Assembly (NCBI GenBank): GCA_039621445.1
Contig: CP154955.1
Location: forward strand, 60,233,564 to 60,297,563
Origin: Euglena gracilis
Lineage: Eukaryota; Euglenida; Euglenophyceae; Euglenales
Length of the DNA stretch: 64,000 nucleotides
Reading direction: 5' to 3'
The notes below the pieces were generated by a model. It was not told where the DNA came from, did no database searches, and was given only the letters and a program-made list of their open reading frames with translations. The position numbers and the translations under genes are program-made. Below are positions 10,676 through 20,754 of this stretch, piece after piece (the stretch's first letter is position 1; each line of letters starts with the position of its first letter).

Positions 10676-10980
10676 AATGCATGGGTGGGGGGCGGGGGGG
10701 GGGCTGCGCAATATGCGCGGGTGGGGAGGTGTGCGCTATGCGCAGTGTGCAAAACAATATGCACGCGATGAGCGCTACGTGTGTGGGAGCGCAATATGCG
10801 CGGGGGTGTGAGCGACATAGGCGCGGTTGTTTGCGGCGCCTTTTAGCGCGGGGGGGACATTATGCTCAAGATTTTCACTATGTGCGAGGGTGGGTGGCGC
10901 CATAGGCGCAGCGTCTGTGCTTTACGCACTTTGCACAATACGCATAGGGTGGCGCCAAAGGCACGGGGGTGGTGGGTGCC
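10676..10980. repeat. Palindrome-rich low-complexity GC stretch
   Basis: Words such as gcgcaatatgcgc (twice), tgcgctatgcgca and related 'ataggcgc' phrases recur at short intervals. The sequence is G-rich on the plus strand. No reading frame is credible. It adjoins the end of the recognisable older chromovirus fragment and may be its decayed continuation. Confidence 0.4.
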
Positions 10981-11515
10981 ATAGGCGCTTGAGTGGCGGG
11001 TTGGTTGTTGGTTGTTGGAAATTTCTCCTAGAGTGCACACCTTGGGGGGGGAGGTGCTGAGTAGTTGTCCTTGTCGCGCATGTTGGTCTGGGGGGGGTGG
11101 AGTGTGTAAGAAGAATTGTATGTGAATTTGAGCTGCGGGGGGTGTACAGGATTGTCTGCAATCGACAAACCTGGTGGTAAACAAAAAATGAAAGCAGCTG
11201 GGCGAATACTCGACACCATTCGAATTTCAGGCCTAGGGCTTTCGTCTTGGAACTCAGTGAAACGTGGGGGGTTAAGCTACTTGTTACCCCTACCGCATGT
11301 GGAACGTTTGTGGATATGCGGTGGGTAGGGGGGGCACTTTCTCTTTACCCATGGGTTGAAAACGTTGTTGGTGTTGTAGAAAACAGTATTGCTGTCATCG
11401 AAAACGGTATGTAAAAATGATGAGTAGTGGAAGTTTTAGGGGAGAAAGAAGTTTGCGGAGCTGTGTGAATTCTTGGAACATAAATCCATTCAACCACAAG
11501 TGACACACACATGGG
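10981..11515 (-). pseudogene. Older chromovirus copy: protease-to-methyltransferase linker remnant
   Basis: Read on the minus strand this aligns base by base, with gaps, to 18000-18580 of the younger element. Shared landmarks in the same order are 'gacgaaagcc', 'cctgaa', 'gtgtcgagta', 'cgcccagct', 'ccaccag' and 'gtgtgcact'. Frames are broken. It is contiguous, through the insertion site of the younger element (11516/29815), with the minus-strand gag remains at 29.8-35.3 kb. Confidence 0.7.
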
Positions 11516-11520
11516 GTATC

Positions 11521-11931
11521 TGTGTACCAGGCACGATCCCAGTTCTGTAGGAAACCTGCGGAGTCTGGATCCGTCACAATCTGACGGCTGTGATGAACAC
11601 AGCCTGACGATCGTGGCAGATCCTATGGGATTTAGCGACACGTATCACACGTGCCTGCGTGATCTCTTTTCCTCACGGGTGGTATTCTATTCTTAACATT
11701 CTGATTGTTCTGAAGTAAGAGGATAAACCTCTAAAAAGACTGAACACGACTGTGAAGGAAAATCCTTACACAGCGACTTGTCTTGTGCTCTGCCTTAGCA
11801 TAGCGTAATTGGGAAAAAGGGTTTTGCTATTCCAAGGATTTTTATTCACCTAAGTAGGTGCGCACCAGGAGAAAGCGAAACAGGCTTTTCCGGGGCGAAA
11901 GGGGTCAAAAGGAAGTCCTTGGACGTACACT
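11521..11931 (+). repeat. 5' LTR (411 bp)
   Basis: Matches 29404-29814 over its whole length without gaps. It begins TGTGTAC and ends GTACACT, so its ends are a near-perfect 7-bp inverted repeat. The final CT, instead of the usual CA, is present in both LTRs and is fixed by the target duplication. It presumably holds the element promoter and polyadenylation signals, none of which I can point to with confidence. Confidence 0.92.
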
Positions 11932-11941
11932 TGGTAGCAGA
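11932..11941 (+). promoter_or_regulatory. Primer-binding site, initiator-Met tRNA
   Basis: TGGTAGCAGA starts at the first base after the LTR and is complementary to the 3' terminal ten bases of eukaryotic initiator Met tRNA. It would prime minus-strand DNA synthesis. A hairpin with an 8-bp stem and AAA loop follows at 11969-11987 and a 5-bp stem with AAA loop at 12015-12027. Confidence 0.85.
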
Positions 11942-12183
11942 TTTAGGCAACGATCCTACACAGACGTTCCACAGAGAAACTCTGTGGTTGACTGGTGGTG
12001 AGGATCGTACTGAGCCGTGAAACACGGTGAAAGTACTGTTCCTGGCCCCTAGCCAACCTTTAGGCAAGGGTACAAGTCTCAGAAGGCTCTGTTCGGTATT
12101 CGCCGATACAACCTTTCTGGTCCCTGTTTCACTGCTTATTTGTGTGAATTTTTTGGGTTTTGCCTTTTTACCCATCTCAAAAG

Positions 12184-12843
12184 ATGCAGAGCACAACCCC
12201 CAACAGCAAATTTGATTATGACTTGTTGATGAGTTCATTGACCAATCTTGAAGAAGATGGCGGGGATAGGAACGGTTCGATCGAGACAAGTTCCAATTCC
12301 CGGCCCCGCAAGCAAGAAGAAGGCAATTTGACTCATTTGTCATTGTCAAAAGGCGAAACGCCTTCATTGTTGCAAGGGGGTAATGAACCCTCTTCATCAT
12401 CATTGTCATTGATTGCACAGGATGTAGGTGGCAAAATGCCTTTCTCCATCCCGGTTCACCCATCATTGATGCGGCGAGGGGATGAACCCCTTGCACCCTT
12501 ACACTTGGTTACTCCTGCCACCCATGAACAAAGTGAGGGGTTTTGCCCTTTGCTCTGTTCACACCCAAAAGATCCACGGTGGATTCACCGGTGGGCCTTT
12601 TGGAGTGCAACTCGGTGGAAAAACCGTGTTTTTTCCAACCCCCCCCTCAATTTCCACCCCCACACCATTTCACGCATTGCCGGGATTACCCGCGGAAACT
12701 GCGGTTTTCTCTGCTTTGCCGTGGAACCCAGATGTGCGTCTGTGGTACCGGAAATCTCTGCTGTCGTTTCCATTGTGGAGGACTATGAGAAATATTTGAG
12801 GGATAACCTCACCCCCGGTGATGTTTACCGAATTTTCGGGTAA
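12184..12843 (+). pseudogene. Gag N-terminal region
   Basis: ATG at 12184 (MQSTTPNSKFDYDLLMSSL…) is the preferred start because the older copy has a matching LISSLRKFDED block at its own gag start. The protein is serine-rich and of low complexity up to about residue 100, without a recognised domain. It is ended by TAA at 12841-12843 in frame with the next gag segment. The DNA encoding it is full of short hairpins, for example 12350-12364 (6-bp stem, AAA loop). Function inferred from position only. Confidence 0.6.
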
Positions 12844-13567
12844 CTCCCAGCGGATCACCCGCTAAGCAAGCAGATTTTGCATGTCCACCAATGCGTTACG
12901 GAATGCGCAACCATGCTCAACAAGGTTTTGCAGTTTGATGAGGACAGTCAAAGGGTTGTCAACACCAAACTGGAATATTGCAGGAATTATTTGCAGGAAA
13001 TCGGCAAATATTGCCAACACAATCTTGAAAATGCGGGGAAAGACCTTCAGCATTTTCGAGAAAGTGTTGACAGTATTTTGCGCACCCAACTTCCACAAAA
13101 TTGCCAACAAATCAGTGAAACACTGCATGAAGCGGAAACGCGGAATGATTCCAAGTTTCTGCATGTGCAAGATGGTATGAGCCATCTTTTTGCCAAAGTT
13201 GAATCATGTTCAACCATGCAAATGCAATTGCAGCACCAGTTACAAGCGCAAAATGCCACCCCCCAAAATGCCGAAAATATGTAGCTTTGTTGCGGTTGAG
13301 CATTTTGCCGCGCTCACCACTTCTTTCCAAGAAGCCCAACAACGGATTTTGCATCTTTGCTCGGAAATCGAGCATTTGAAGCAATTTCAAGCGAAAGTGA
13401 AAGAAAACTTTGTTCCCCGTACGCAAGTTCAGCTTTTGGAGGAACGCATCCTATACTTGGAGCAAAAACCTTGCCATTGTGCCGCAAATCAGGATGGATT
13501 AACCACCCTGCACGCGAAAATCGCGGATTGCGCACAACGGCTGGATTTCGCGCAACAACAAATGTAA
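12844..13567 (+). pseudogene. Gag coiled-coil region
   Basis: Follows the preceding segment in frame after the TAA, then shifts frame near 13270. Both parts are Gln/Glu/His-rich with heptad spacing of hydrophobic residues (QEAQQRILHLCSEIEHLKQF, VQLLEERILYLEQK), predicted long coiled coils. The older copy at 33931-34476 encodes the same pattern (AFQEAHQRIMQ, VQQLEERLSQLERK), which confirms the frame. It ends with TAA at 13565-13567, again in frame with the next segment; the older copy has Gln there. Such coiled coils probably mediate Gag assembly. Confidence 0.6.
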
Positions 13568-14968
13568 ACGGACATTGGCGGTATTAATGCCACCGTTGTC
13601 GGTTTGCAGGAGCATGTTTCCGCACTTTCCAAGAGAAATCCTGATATTAGTGGTATTCAAGCCGCTATTGGGGAATTACAAACCGGTTGCACCTTGTTGT
13701 CCGCCACAGTAGCGGAAATTCGCTCACTTCCCAATATTTCGCGCGCTCGGATATCCGAGTCACCGGAATTTCGCTCATTTTATGACAAAATGCTTGGTGA
13801 CAACAAGGAAACCTTGCACGCATTTTGCACGAGTTTGATTCAACTTGAGGAATCTGTGAATCGGAATGCTCGATCAATGCAAGATGAGGTTTCACGGTTG
13901 GATGGACGAATTTCTGCGTTGTTGGAAAAGCCAACCGCGGAAAATTCGTGCACCATCGCGGAAACCCCCACCATTTCAGCCCACCAATTGCAAATTGTCT
14001 CAAATGCAGTAAAAGCGCTTGCGGGTCAACTCCGGAATGTGGAGAAGTCCCAAGGACAATTTGTCTACTTGGTTTCTGAAAAGTTACCACACTTGGACGC
14101 TTTTTCCCTTTACCGCAAACGCATTAGGCATTTGGAGACTGAGGTTGACCGTATTTGCGGCCAACTCCAGTTGGTGGAACATTTGAAAGATACGGTGCAT
14201 GACTTGTCCGCGAGTTTGGACAAAATGTCCACTCCGGTACCGGTTGTGCCACCACCCACCGCGGTAAGCGCTGCGGTTGGTATTCCAAATGTCCCGGAAT
14301 CGCGTTCTCAAATTAGCATTTCTGGAGTAGGAATCCCTACATCCATTGCGAATCTGGTACAACCACCCACGAAAACGCGAATTGTACCACCTTTGCATTT
14401 GCACACACCACAAACCCACTTTTCAAAACACATTTCCGATGAGGAAATTGATCCCCCGCTCGAAAATTCGAGTCTCCACCAAAACATTCAACATTCCAAC
14501 CTTGTACGAGGAATGAGCCAACACCCCACACCTGGTATTGGTCATGTATCGCATTCGCGATCATACCAACCACCAACGGGTTCTGGATTACCAGATCACC
14601 CATCGGGTTTTCGTCGGGAAACCCACCCCACAGGGAGAAGTTCACCACATTTTTCACAATTCCCGCAGGAAAATCCTGCCACCCCTACACTTGGTGCGGG
14701 AAATCCTGCACGGGGTTCACATGGAGCGGAAAATCCGCGAAACGTGTTTGGTGTTAAGAATTACCCGAACCGAAACCCCTGGATTACCACCGAGGGTCAA
14801 CGGGTTACTCAGAGAGACTTCAAGGGCACCATCTCAATCGCAAACAGGGTGAAACCCCAATGCGACGGGGATCCAACCACATGGAGACAATTTTTTCGGG
14901 ACTGGGAGCACTATTGGGCACTCAAGGGACCCACCCAAGACCCGAATCCAGAGGTAGTCAAGATGTAA
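13568..14968 (+). pseudogene. Gag central region: coiled coil, Pro-rich linker, capsid start
   Basis: About 460 codons in the same frame as the segments on either side. First a further helical/coiled part (to about 14250), then a linker rich in Pro, Ser, His and repeated N-P words (ENPAT, GNPARG, AENPRN) that are direct translations of DNA hairpins. Last comes the start of a capsid-like domain (DPTTWRQFFRDWEHYWALKG). TAA at 14966-14968 interrupts where the older copy encodes Glu (VIKMEF versus VVKM-stop-F), so this is a nonsense mutation and not a natural gag terminus. Confidence 0.65.
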
Positions 14969-15716
14969 TTCATCGATTGCCTACCAAGGGAGGAGCGAGA
15001 ACGCGCACGCAATTTGGTGATACGTAATGGCGTATCATTCGATGACCTGGTTGAGCAATACGCTTCAACCAACTCAAGTTTGGTAACCAGGATTACCCTG
15101 GAAAAGAAGTGGCGACAATGTGCGCCACCGGATCACAAATGGGAATCCATTGACCTTTGGTATGCCAAATGGTTAGCACTTGCTTCCGAAGTTGATGAAC
15201 TTTGCAAGAAGCAAATGCGCGAACAATTCGATGCGGTTTCATTGCATTTCACACCATACCTCGTGAAGGATATCCATCGCGAGGAGTTGGCAGGGCATGA
15301 GATGACTCTTGCCCAACGTTGGAACTATGTGTCAAAGCAACTCAAGCTCACACAAGTTTTGGGACAAATACGGTCTGCTTTCCAAACGCATCCCACCGCG
15401 GGAATCCCTGCGGGTGCGATTAATGCGTTGCAAAAATCACCCATGTCACCGAGATCACCCACCACGGGACCGAAAACGCGGAATCAGCATTCTTCGGACC
15501 AAGGCACGGATAAACTGTGCTTATTGTGCAACAAACCCGGTCACATGTCTCGGGAATGCCCGAATCCCGATGCGCGAAAGCGTATTGGAAGCCCAAGGGG
15601 CTCGACCTCCTCACGGGGATCGGGTTCCTCGGCGTTTACAAGACAATCGGGAGTTTCACGTTCTTCGGAGAACCGCTATAGCGGTAGTAGGCCCAAGTCA
15701 CCGGCGCAAGGCGGTA
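14969..15716 (+). pseudogene. Gag capsid C-terminal part and first zinc knuckle
   Basis: Continues the capsid-like helices (ARNLVIRNG, DLVEQYAST, ITLEKKWRQ, IDLWYAKWLALASEVDEL, REELAGHEMTLAQRW), which are closely matched by the older copy at 30228-31339. It then has a Ser/Pro-rich stretch and a zinc knuckle CLLCNKPGHMSREC (C-x2-C-x4-H-x4-C) at about 15520-15560, followed by an Arg/Ser-rich tail. The frame runs straight into the TIR element inserted at 15717. Confidence 0.75.
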
Positions 15717-16943
15717 GACTGGGGGGGGGGGGTAGTGGGTAGTCGGCCGACTAGTCGGCCGACTACCCAATTGGTCCACCGACTAGTCCTAGTCGGTAGC
15801 TAGTCGGCGAGACAGGGGGGGGGATAGTGGGTAGTCGGCCAACTAGTCGGCCGACTACCCACTCTAATGTACTAACGGGTCAAAACCGCCGACTTTTAAA
15901 AAAAAAAAAATGGAAAAACGCGGTGGCTAGGGGTAATAAATAAAATGGCTGTGGAAAATCAGGAAAAGTGAAAAAGCGCCTAAAAAAAAAAAATGGGGGG
16001 GGGAGGGGGTGGAGGGGGGTCCGGGGGGTAAAAAATAGGGAAAAATTAGAAATGTCAATCTGCGTTTTTTTTGGGCAAGAACTCCCCCCCACCCCAACCA
16101 TTCACTTTTCTGTGTGGCCACTCGTTCTTGGCATAGCGGCTCCGCCCCCCGCGCACCCCCCCCCCAAATAACAAAATCCTTCTCGTTTTCTCTCGGCATT
16201 GGCTGTGTGGGGGGGGGGCTCGCGCCACTCAAATAACAAATCCCTTTCTGTTGGCAAATATCCCTTATCCACGGGGGTTCCGGCCCCCCCGCCCCCCCCC
16301 CCCCCCATCAAATAACAAATCCCCTCTCTGTTGGCAACATACTCGGGGGCTAAGTCGTTTTTGTGGCCCACTTTGGCATAGGCGGCCCCCCCCGCACCCC
16401 CCCCTCAAATAACAAAATCCCTTCTGTGTTGCAACATACTCGGGGGCTAAGTCGTTTTGTGGCTCACTTTGGCATAGGCGGGGGGGGCTCCGCCCCCCCG
16501 CACCCCCCCCCCTCAAATAACAAAATCCCTTCTATGTTGGCAATAGACTTGGAGGGATAAGACCCTTTTTTTGTGCAAATTTTGACTTATATTGAAAATT
16601 CATGGGGAGAGGTGTACTTTTGTCAAAAGTGGCCCAAAATGGACATTTTCCCCCAATTTTTTTGCATATTCACCCCCGATTGGGGGGTTCTGGAGCCATT
16701 TGGGTGGGTTTTGACCGGCGTTGAGGTGAATTAGACAAATTTTTTTTCCCAGGGGGGGGGCTTAAAAGTCGGCGGTTTTGACCCGTTAGTACATTAGAGT
16801 GGGTAGTCGGCCGACTAGTCGGCCGACTACCCACTACCCCCCCGCCGCCTAGCTACCGACCAATTAGTCGGCCGACTAGTCGGTGGACCAATTGGGTAGT
16901 CGGCCGACTAGTCGGCCGACTACCCACTACCCCCCCCCCAGTC
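15717..16943. mobile_element. TIR element with palindromic TAGTCGGCCGACTA ends, nested in gag
   Basis: The two ends are inverted copies of each other over roughly 200 bp. The outermost GACTGGGGGGG is followed by blocks built from the palindrome tagtcggccgacta (about five copies per end), then 'gtactaacgggtcaaaaccgccgac' toward the interior. The element is flanked by TA on both sides (15715-15716 and 16944-16945). The interior (about 15900-16760) is low-complexity, with C/G runs and repeats of the phrase 'aaataacaaa(a)tccc'. No transposase frame. Gag sequence resumes after it, though the frame on the right is one base off from simple excision. Confidence 0.75.
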
Positions 16944-16947
16944 TACC

Positions 16948-17512
16948 GTTTGGCACTCAAGTCACCATCGCGTGAATGTCGGGAAACCCGTCCTTCTCGC
17001 GGTCGGTCACCTGGACCCCCTACCCGAAACTGGATTTCAATTGCGACTCTTCACGATCTCGTTCGCGAAGTGGATCATCCTCTTCGCGCGAGTCACCGGG
17101 AAAACCCCCGTACACCGGTCATGGTCGACGGGAAACCCGTTCACCACGACGGTTTGATGGAAGAACGGAATACCGTTCCCCCCGTCATGCGGAATCCCGC
17201 CACAAATCCCGTTGTTCACTTTGTGGTTCCAAAGACCACCACTCATCCAAATGTCCCAGATCTCGTTCCCCCCGGCCCGGCTACGGAAATCGCGGTAAGC
17301 GCCGCGAGGACCGTGGTACCTCCTCCGACCGGCAAAAGGTCGGTTTCAAGATTTCTTGTTTGGAGGAGGACACCCCGGCTTCGGGCAGGGAGGGGAATGA
17401 GACCTCGGACGGAGAATTTTGTGAGGCCCGAATGGCGGTGCGCACATTGAATTCCATCTATTCCACCAGAAAGTCCGTTGCCGACTATGCGGCCGGTTCA
17501 GACTTGGAGTAG
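16948..17512 (+). pseudogene. Gag C-terminal region: RS-rich tail and second zinc knuckle
   Basis: After the inserted element the Arg/Ser-rich tail resumes (SPSRECRETRPSRGRSPG in one frame, then SRSRSRSGSSSSRESPG in another after a shift near 17050). It contains a second knuckle CSLCGSKDHHSSKC (C-x2-C-x4-H-x4-C; about 17213-17254) and an acidic C-terminus ending GSDLE. A TAG at 17510-17512 separates it from the protease frame, which is the same frame. The older copy has a matching SSKDHSSVK stretch near 30200. Confidence 0.7.
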
Positions 17513-18391
17513 GGGAGCCCGAGGTTCGAGGGCACAGACCTCTGGGCTGATGAACAGGTGGGGGTAAGACCTGATCAACCTTACCCCCCCTGCCCATGCG
17601 CCTTCATGGTCAGTACCCGGAATTACTTCGGGTCCCCTACCCCCCACTCCACATTTCCGCTCGGAATGCTGAGCAAAGTAGGAAAGGGTTCATGGGAGAG
17701 CTGGCATGCAAACGTATTTCCGCCACACCCTTCACTTTGCGTACCACCAACGGAATTACTCGTCCAAGCGGAAATCTGCATCCAAAATTTCTCCACCAAA
17801 GCTAAAATTCTCATTGACACTGGTTGTCGCATTGCGCTGCTTTTTCGGTTGGGCTTGATACCGACCCCGCTCTTGGTAAGCGTCAAGAAACCGATCAAAA
17901 TTACAACCGCGGATAACACCCGCATGTGCGGTGGTGATTTGGGATGTGTGCTCGAGATACTTTTGCCCATCATTCGGAAGCATCACTCACACCTCCCACA
18001 ATTACAACATTTCGCCAATATTTGGGTTTACAAGTCCGGAATTCACGGGTCTGAAGTAATTTTGGGATACCCATTTTTACTCCAGTACCGTTTGCTTGTG
18101 GATTGCCACTCCCACGGTTTGTGCACAGCACCCACCACCACATTGCCACCCAAACCACCATCACCGTTGGCGTCCACCATGACGACCACCACTTTTTCAA
18201 CACCGTTACCTACAAAGGCAACATCGTTAACCACCACACAAACAACCGTTTTCCACACTCGGGGTACGGAGAAAGCCTCCCCCCTACCCAATGACACACC
18301 TACATGCGTTCCACATGAGGTAGGGCAAGCGAGTAACGGTACCCCCGCCGTTTCATGGGGTACGGGACGAAAGCCCAAAGGCCTGAAGTAA
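17513..18391 (+). CDS. Aspartic protease (retropepsin) plus Thr/Pro-rich linker
   Basis: In frame with gag beyond the TAG at 17510-17512. ILIDTGCRIALL (17800-17840) is the catalytic D-T-G motif. ITTADNTRM and SEVILGYPFLLQY (about 18050-18090) are the flap-side and the I-L-G-x-x-F-L segments of retropepsins, giving a domain of about 110 residues. A linker rich in Thr and Pro follows (about 18120-18330). TAA at 18389-18391 ends the frame just after KGLK. The enzyme would process Gag-Pol. No inactivating change inside the protease motif itself. Confidence 0.8.
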   Translation, partial: GSPRFEGTDLWADEQVGVRPDQPYPPCPCAFMVSTRNYFGSPTPHSTFPLGMLSKVGKGSWESWHANVFPPHPSLCVPPTELLVQAEICIQNFSTKAKILIDTGCRIALLFRLGLIPTPLLVSVKKPIKITTADNTRMCGGDLGCVLEILLPIIRKHHSHLPQLQHFANIWVYKSGIHGSEVILGYPFLLQYRLLVDCHSHGLCTAPTTTLPPKPPSPLASTMTTTTFSTPLPTKATSLTTTQTTVFHTRGTEKASPLPNDTPTCVPHEVGQASNGTPAVSWGTGRKPKGLK

Positions 18392-18399
18392 TTACGGTG

Positions 18400-19395
18400 T
18401 CGAGTAGTCGCCCAGCTACACCACAACTCCGTTTCCCACCAGTTGTGCCGAATCCAGGAACACCTGTACAAGACTCACCGGCTAATGCCATCGACACCCA
18501 CTTATACGCACACCCGTCACACCATCACACTTCCTACCAGTGTGTGCACTGCAGGAGAATTTCTACCCAATCGGATTTCGATTGTGGATGTTTAGTTCAA
18601 AATCCGACACTAATCGCAATTCCGAATACGGAATCCACACACCACGATACACTTGGTTGTAGCCCGCAATGTGCGGAGATACACCGAGTACTCCAACAAC
18701 GCGGATTAACCTCGTTGTTCGGAAACGCGAAAAGCGTTATGCCTAATTACCATCCCGAGTACATTTGGTATGAATTTGACGCGGAATGTGGAAACCCCCA
18801 ACCTGTCCAAACACCCTTGGGATTACCCCTTGAGGTAGTGGAAGACAACCCGCATGTTTGTGGATCCATTCATTGTGTTTCGGCACTCCTGCCTGGAAAT
18901 CGGGTGCATGAATACGCGAAACGCGTATGGAATGCTTTCAATTTTGGTCAATATCGCATTTTGGATCGATGGTTTTCCAAAATCGCGACATTGGCTGATT
19001 CTTTTGATTTGGCATTGGAAATCGATGCCTTTTCATCCTATGCACATGCCCGTTTGCCACGTCATTGGTCACAACACTCCAACGCATTTGATAAACTTTG
19101 GGGTGATACGGTGTTATGGATGCACCCTCCCCCAAAACTTATCGAATGTGCGGTTGAGAAAATTCTGCGGGATGAAGCCCGTGGAGTTATTCTCATACCC
19201 TTCATTCCGGAAGCGGAATGGTTCACCCAACTATCGTATGTATGTTTTCATTGGTGGGATTTACTCACTAATGTACCGATTTTTGAAGATTTTTGTGGTA
19301 CAATATTACCACCCTTGCAAGAAATCATTTTTCACGTATGTTTTCTTCGATGCATTCGGAATGTCCGAATTCGCGGTGCCGAGAAATCTCGGTAG
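18400..19395 (+). CDS. Pol segment with adenine-methyltransferase-like (Dam-like) domain
   Basis: The frame overlaps the preceding one and runs about 340 codons. The N-terminal part has a Cys/His cluster (YQCVHCRRIST…FDCGCLVQ) and a second (LGCSPQCAEIHR). The C-terminal part reads LEIDAFSSYAHARLPRHWSQ…NAFDKLWGDTVLWMHPPPKLIECAVEKILRDEARGVILIPF. This order (D-x-F-A, W, x-P-P-x-x-L, long helix, G-V-[LI]-[LIV]-x-P) is that of the Dam-like methyltransferase domain of DIRS elements, where the catalytic motif is NPPF/W; here it is HPPP, so activity is doubtful. A comparable domain with NPPW lies in the DIRS element at 48700-48930. In this chromovirus it sits between protease and RT. The frame ends at TAG 19393-19395. 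Confidence 0.55.
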   Translation, partial: SSSRPATPQLRFPPVVPNPGTPVQDSPANAIDTHLYAHPSHHHTSYQCVHCRRISTQSDFDCGCLVQNPTLIAIPNTESTHHDTLGCSPQCAEIHRVLQQRGLTSLFGNAKSVMPNYHPEYIWYEFDAECGNPQPVQTPLGLPLEVVEDNPHVCGSIHCVSALLPGNRVHEYAKRVWNAFNFGQYRILDRWFSKIATLADSFDLALEIDAFSSYAHARLPRHWSQHSNAFDKLWGDTVLWMHPPPKLIECAVEKILRDEARGVILIPFIPEAEWFTQLSYVCFHWWDLLTNVPIFEDFCGTILPPLQEIIFHVCFLRCIRNVRIRGAEKSR

Positions 19396-19427
19396 CCCCA
19401 GGGATACCTTAGTGGTTTCCTCAGTCA

Positions 19428-20416
19428 TTGAGAGTGCAGGTCAGCATCCTAAGTCAGCCGAATTCTGTTCGTGTATTACCCGCGAATTTCACGGTGTGCT
19501 GGAAAATCCAGTATACGCGTGCGACATCGACCCCGCGATACGCGGACCAGCTAAACCAATGCACCGGAAATTGTTTCGTTGTTCCGGAGAACGCGAACAA
19601 GTTCTCAATGAAGATTGAGAAGCTTATTCAGCGCAAGTGGATCGTACCCTCGAAAAGCGAGTGGACATCCCAGGCATTTGTTGTTCCTAAACCCCCAGAC
19701 CCCTCAGGTCAGAAGAAATGGAGACTGGTGCTGGACTACCGGTACCTGAACTCCCAAACAAGGGATGATCCCTTCCCGCTCCCCCTGATCGAGGATATGA
19801 TCACCAAACAATCGGCAAACAGGTTGTGGTCAATTTTCGATCTGGAGGACGGTTTTCACCAAATGCACTTGCACCCTGACTCCCAACCATACACGGCATT
19901 CGTTACATCCAAGGGTGTGTACCAATTGACGGTACTCCCCATGGGTGTTAAGAATGGCCCAGCCATGTTTCAACGCATGATACAATGGGTTCTACGCGAT
20001 TTACCGTTTGCCATTGTGTACATTGATGATGTGCTGGTGGGAACACCACCACCATCCGCAAAATCTTGCGAGGATATCCTCGTCACACATTTCCACCATG
20101 TTTGCGCGGTATTCACCACTATTCAAAAACATGTGCTTTTCGCGAAAGGCACAAAAATGCATTTGTTTCAGAGACTTATAAAATTTTGCGGTCATATCCT
20201 CAGCAATGGACAGCGGAAAGCCGCTCCGAGTAAACTCGAAGCCATTAAGAAATGGACCCCTGAGGTAATCAAAACGATTACTGACCTCAAAGGCTTTTTG
20301 ATATTAGCCCAATATTACGCGATTTATATGAAGGACTTCGCGAAAATCGCGGTGCCCCTCACCAAACAGCTCAAAACCGGGCTGTTGACAACACCAAAGT
20401 CATTTCGGATGACCAA
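19428..20416 (+). CDS. Reverse transcriptase
   Basis: Ty3/gypsy-type RT. Visible motifs in order: SEWTSQAFVVPKP (palm entry), RLVLDYRYLNSQT, DPFPLPLIEDMI, SIFDLEDGFHQM (motif A, catalytic Asp), YQLTVLPMGVKNGPAMFQRMI (motif B), IVYIDDVLVG (YIDD codons 20019-20030, two catalytic Asp), then FCGHILSNG and the connection helix. The natural protein is probably continuous with the upstream methyltransferase-like segment; a frame change lies near 19390-19600. Near 20400 the frame shifts into RNase H. Core RT motifs are intact. Confidence 0.9.
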
Positions 20417-20752
20417 GTGCGCGAGGCCCTTGAAAAAATCAAGGTTTTGCTTTTGGAGAATGTTGTCCTCGAAATCGCGGACCCATACAAACCATACGGG
20501 CTGGAAGTCGACAGCAGCGATTACGCTGTTGGCGGAGTTCTTAGCCAGCGTAATGCGGCGAATGAGCTCCGACCTGTGGCTTTCTTCAGCAGAAAGTTAC
20601 AGGGCGACGACAGAAGATGCCAAGTCAAGTGGAGTATACGCGAGAAGGAAACCTACGCGATCGTGCTTATACTCCAGAAATTCCGAAGCTGGGTAGCCAG
20701 CAGCCTCGTCCAGATCCTCGTCAAGACCGACCATGAGAGTCTACAGCACTGG
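20417..20752 (+). pseudogene. RNase H domain, first part
   Basis: Contains LEVDSSDYAVGGVLSQ (first catalytic Asp), REKETYAIVLIL (Glu) and VKTDHESLQHW (Asp), the standard Ty3/gypsy RNase H succession that removes the RNA strand after copying. The coding sequence is cut after QHW by the TIR element at 20755-21244. Omitting the insert and one TA leaves the frame continuous into TED on the other side. A TAG four codons further on (21256-21258) is then the only visible defect before the final RNase H motif. Confidence 0.85.
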
Positions 20753-20754
20753 TA

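Noticed and set aside
18854-19618. 254-codon plus-strand frame
   Set aside because: It overlaps the methyltransferase-like frame, has no motif and is the shadow of that coding sequence.
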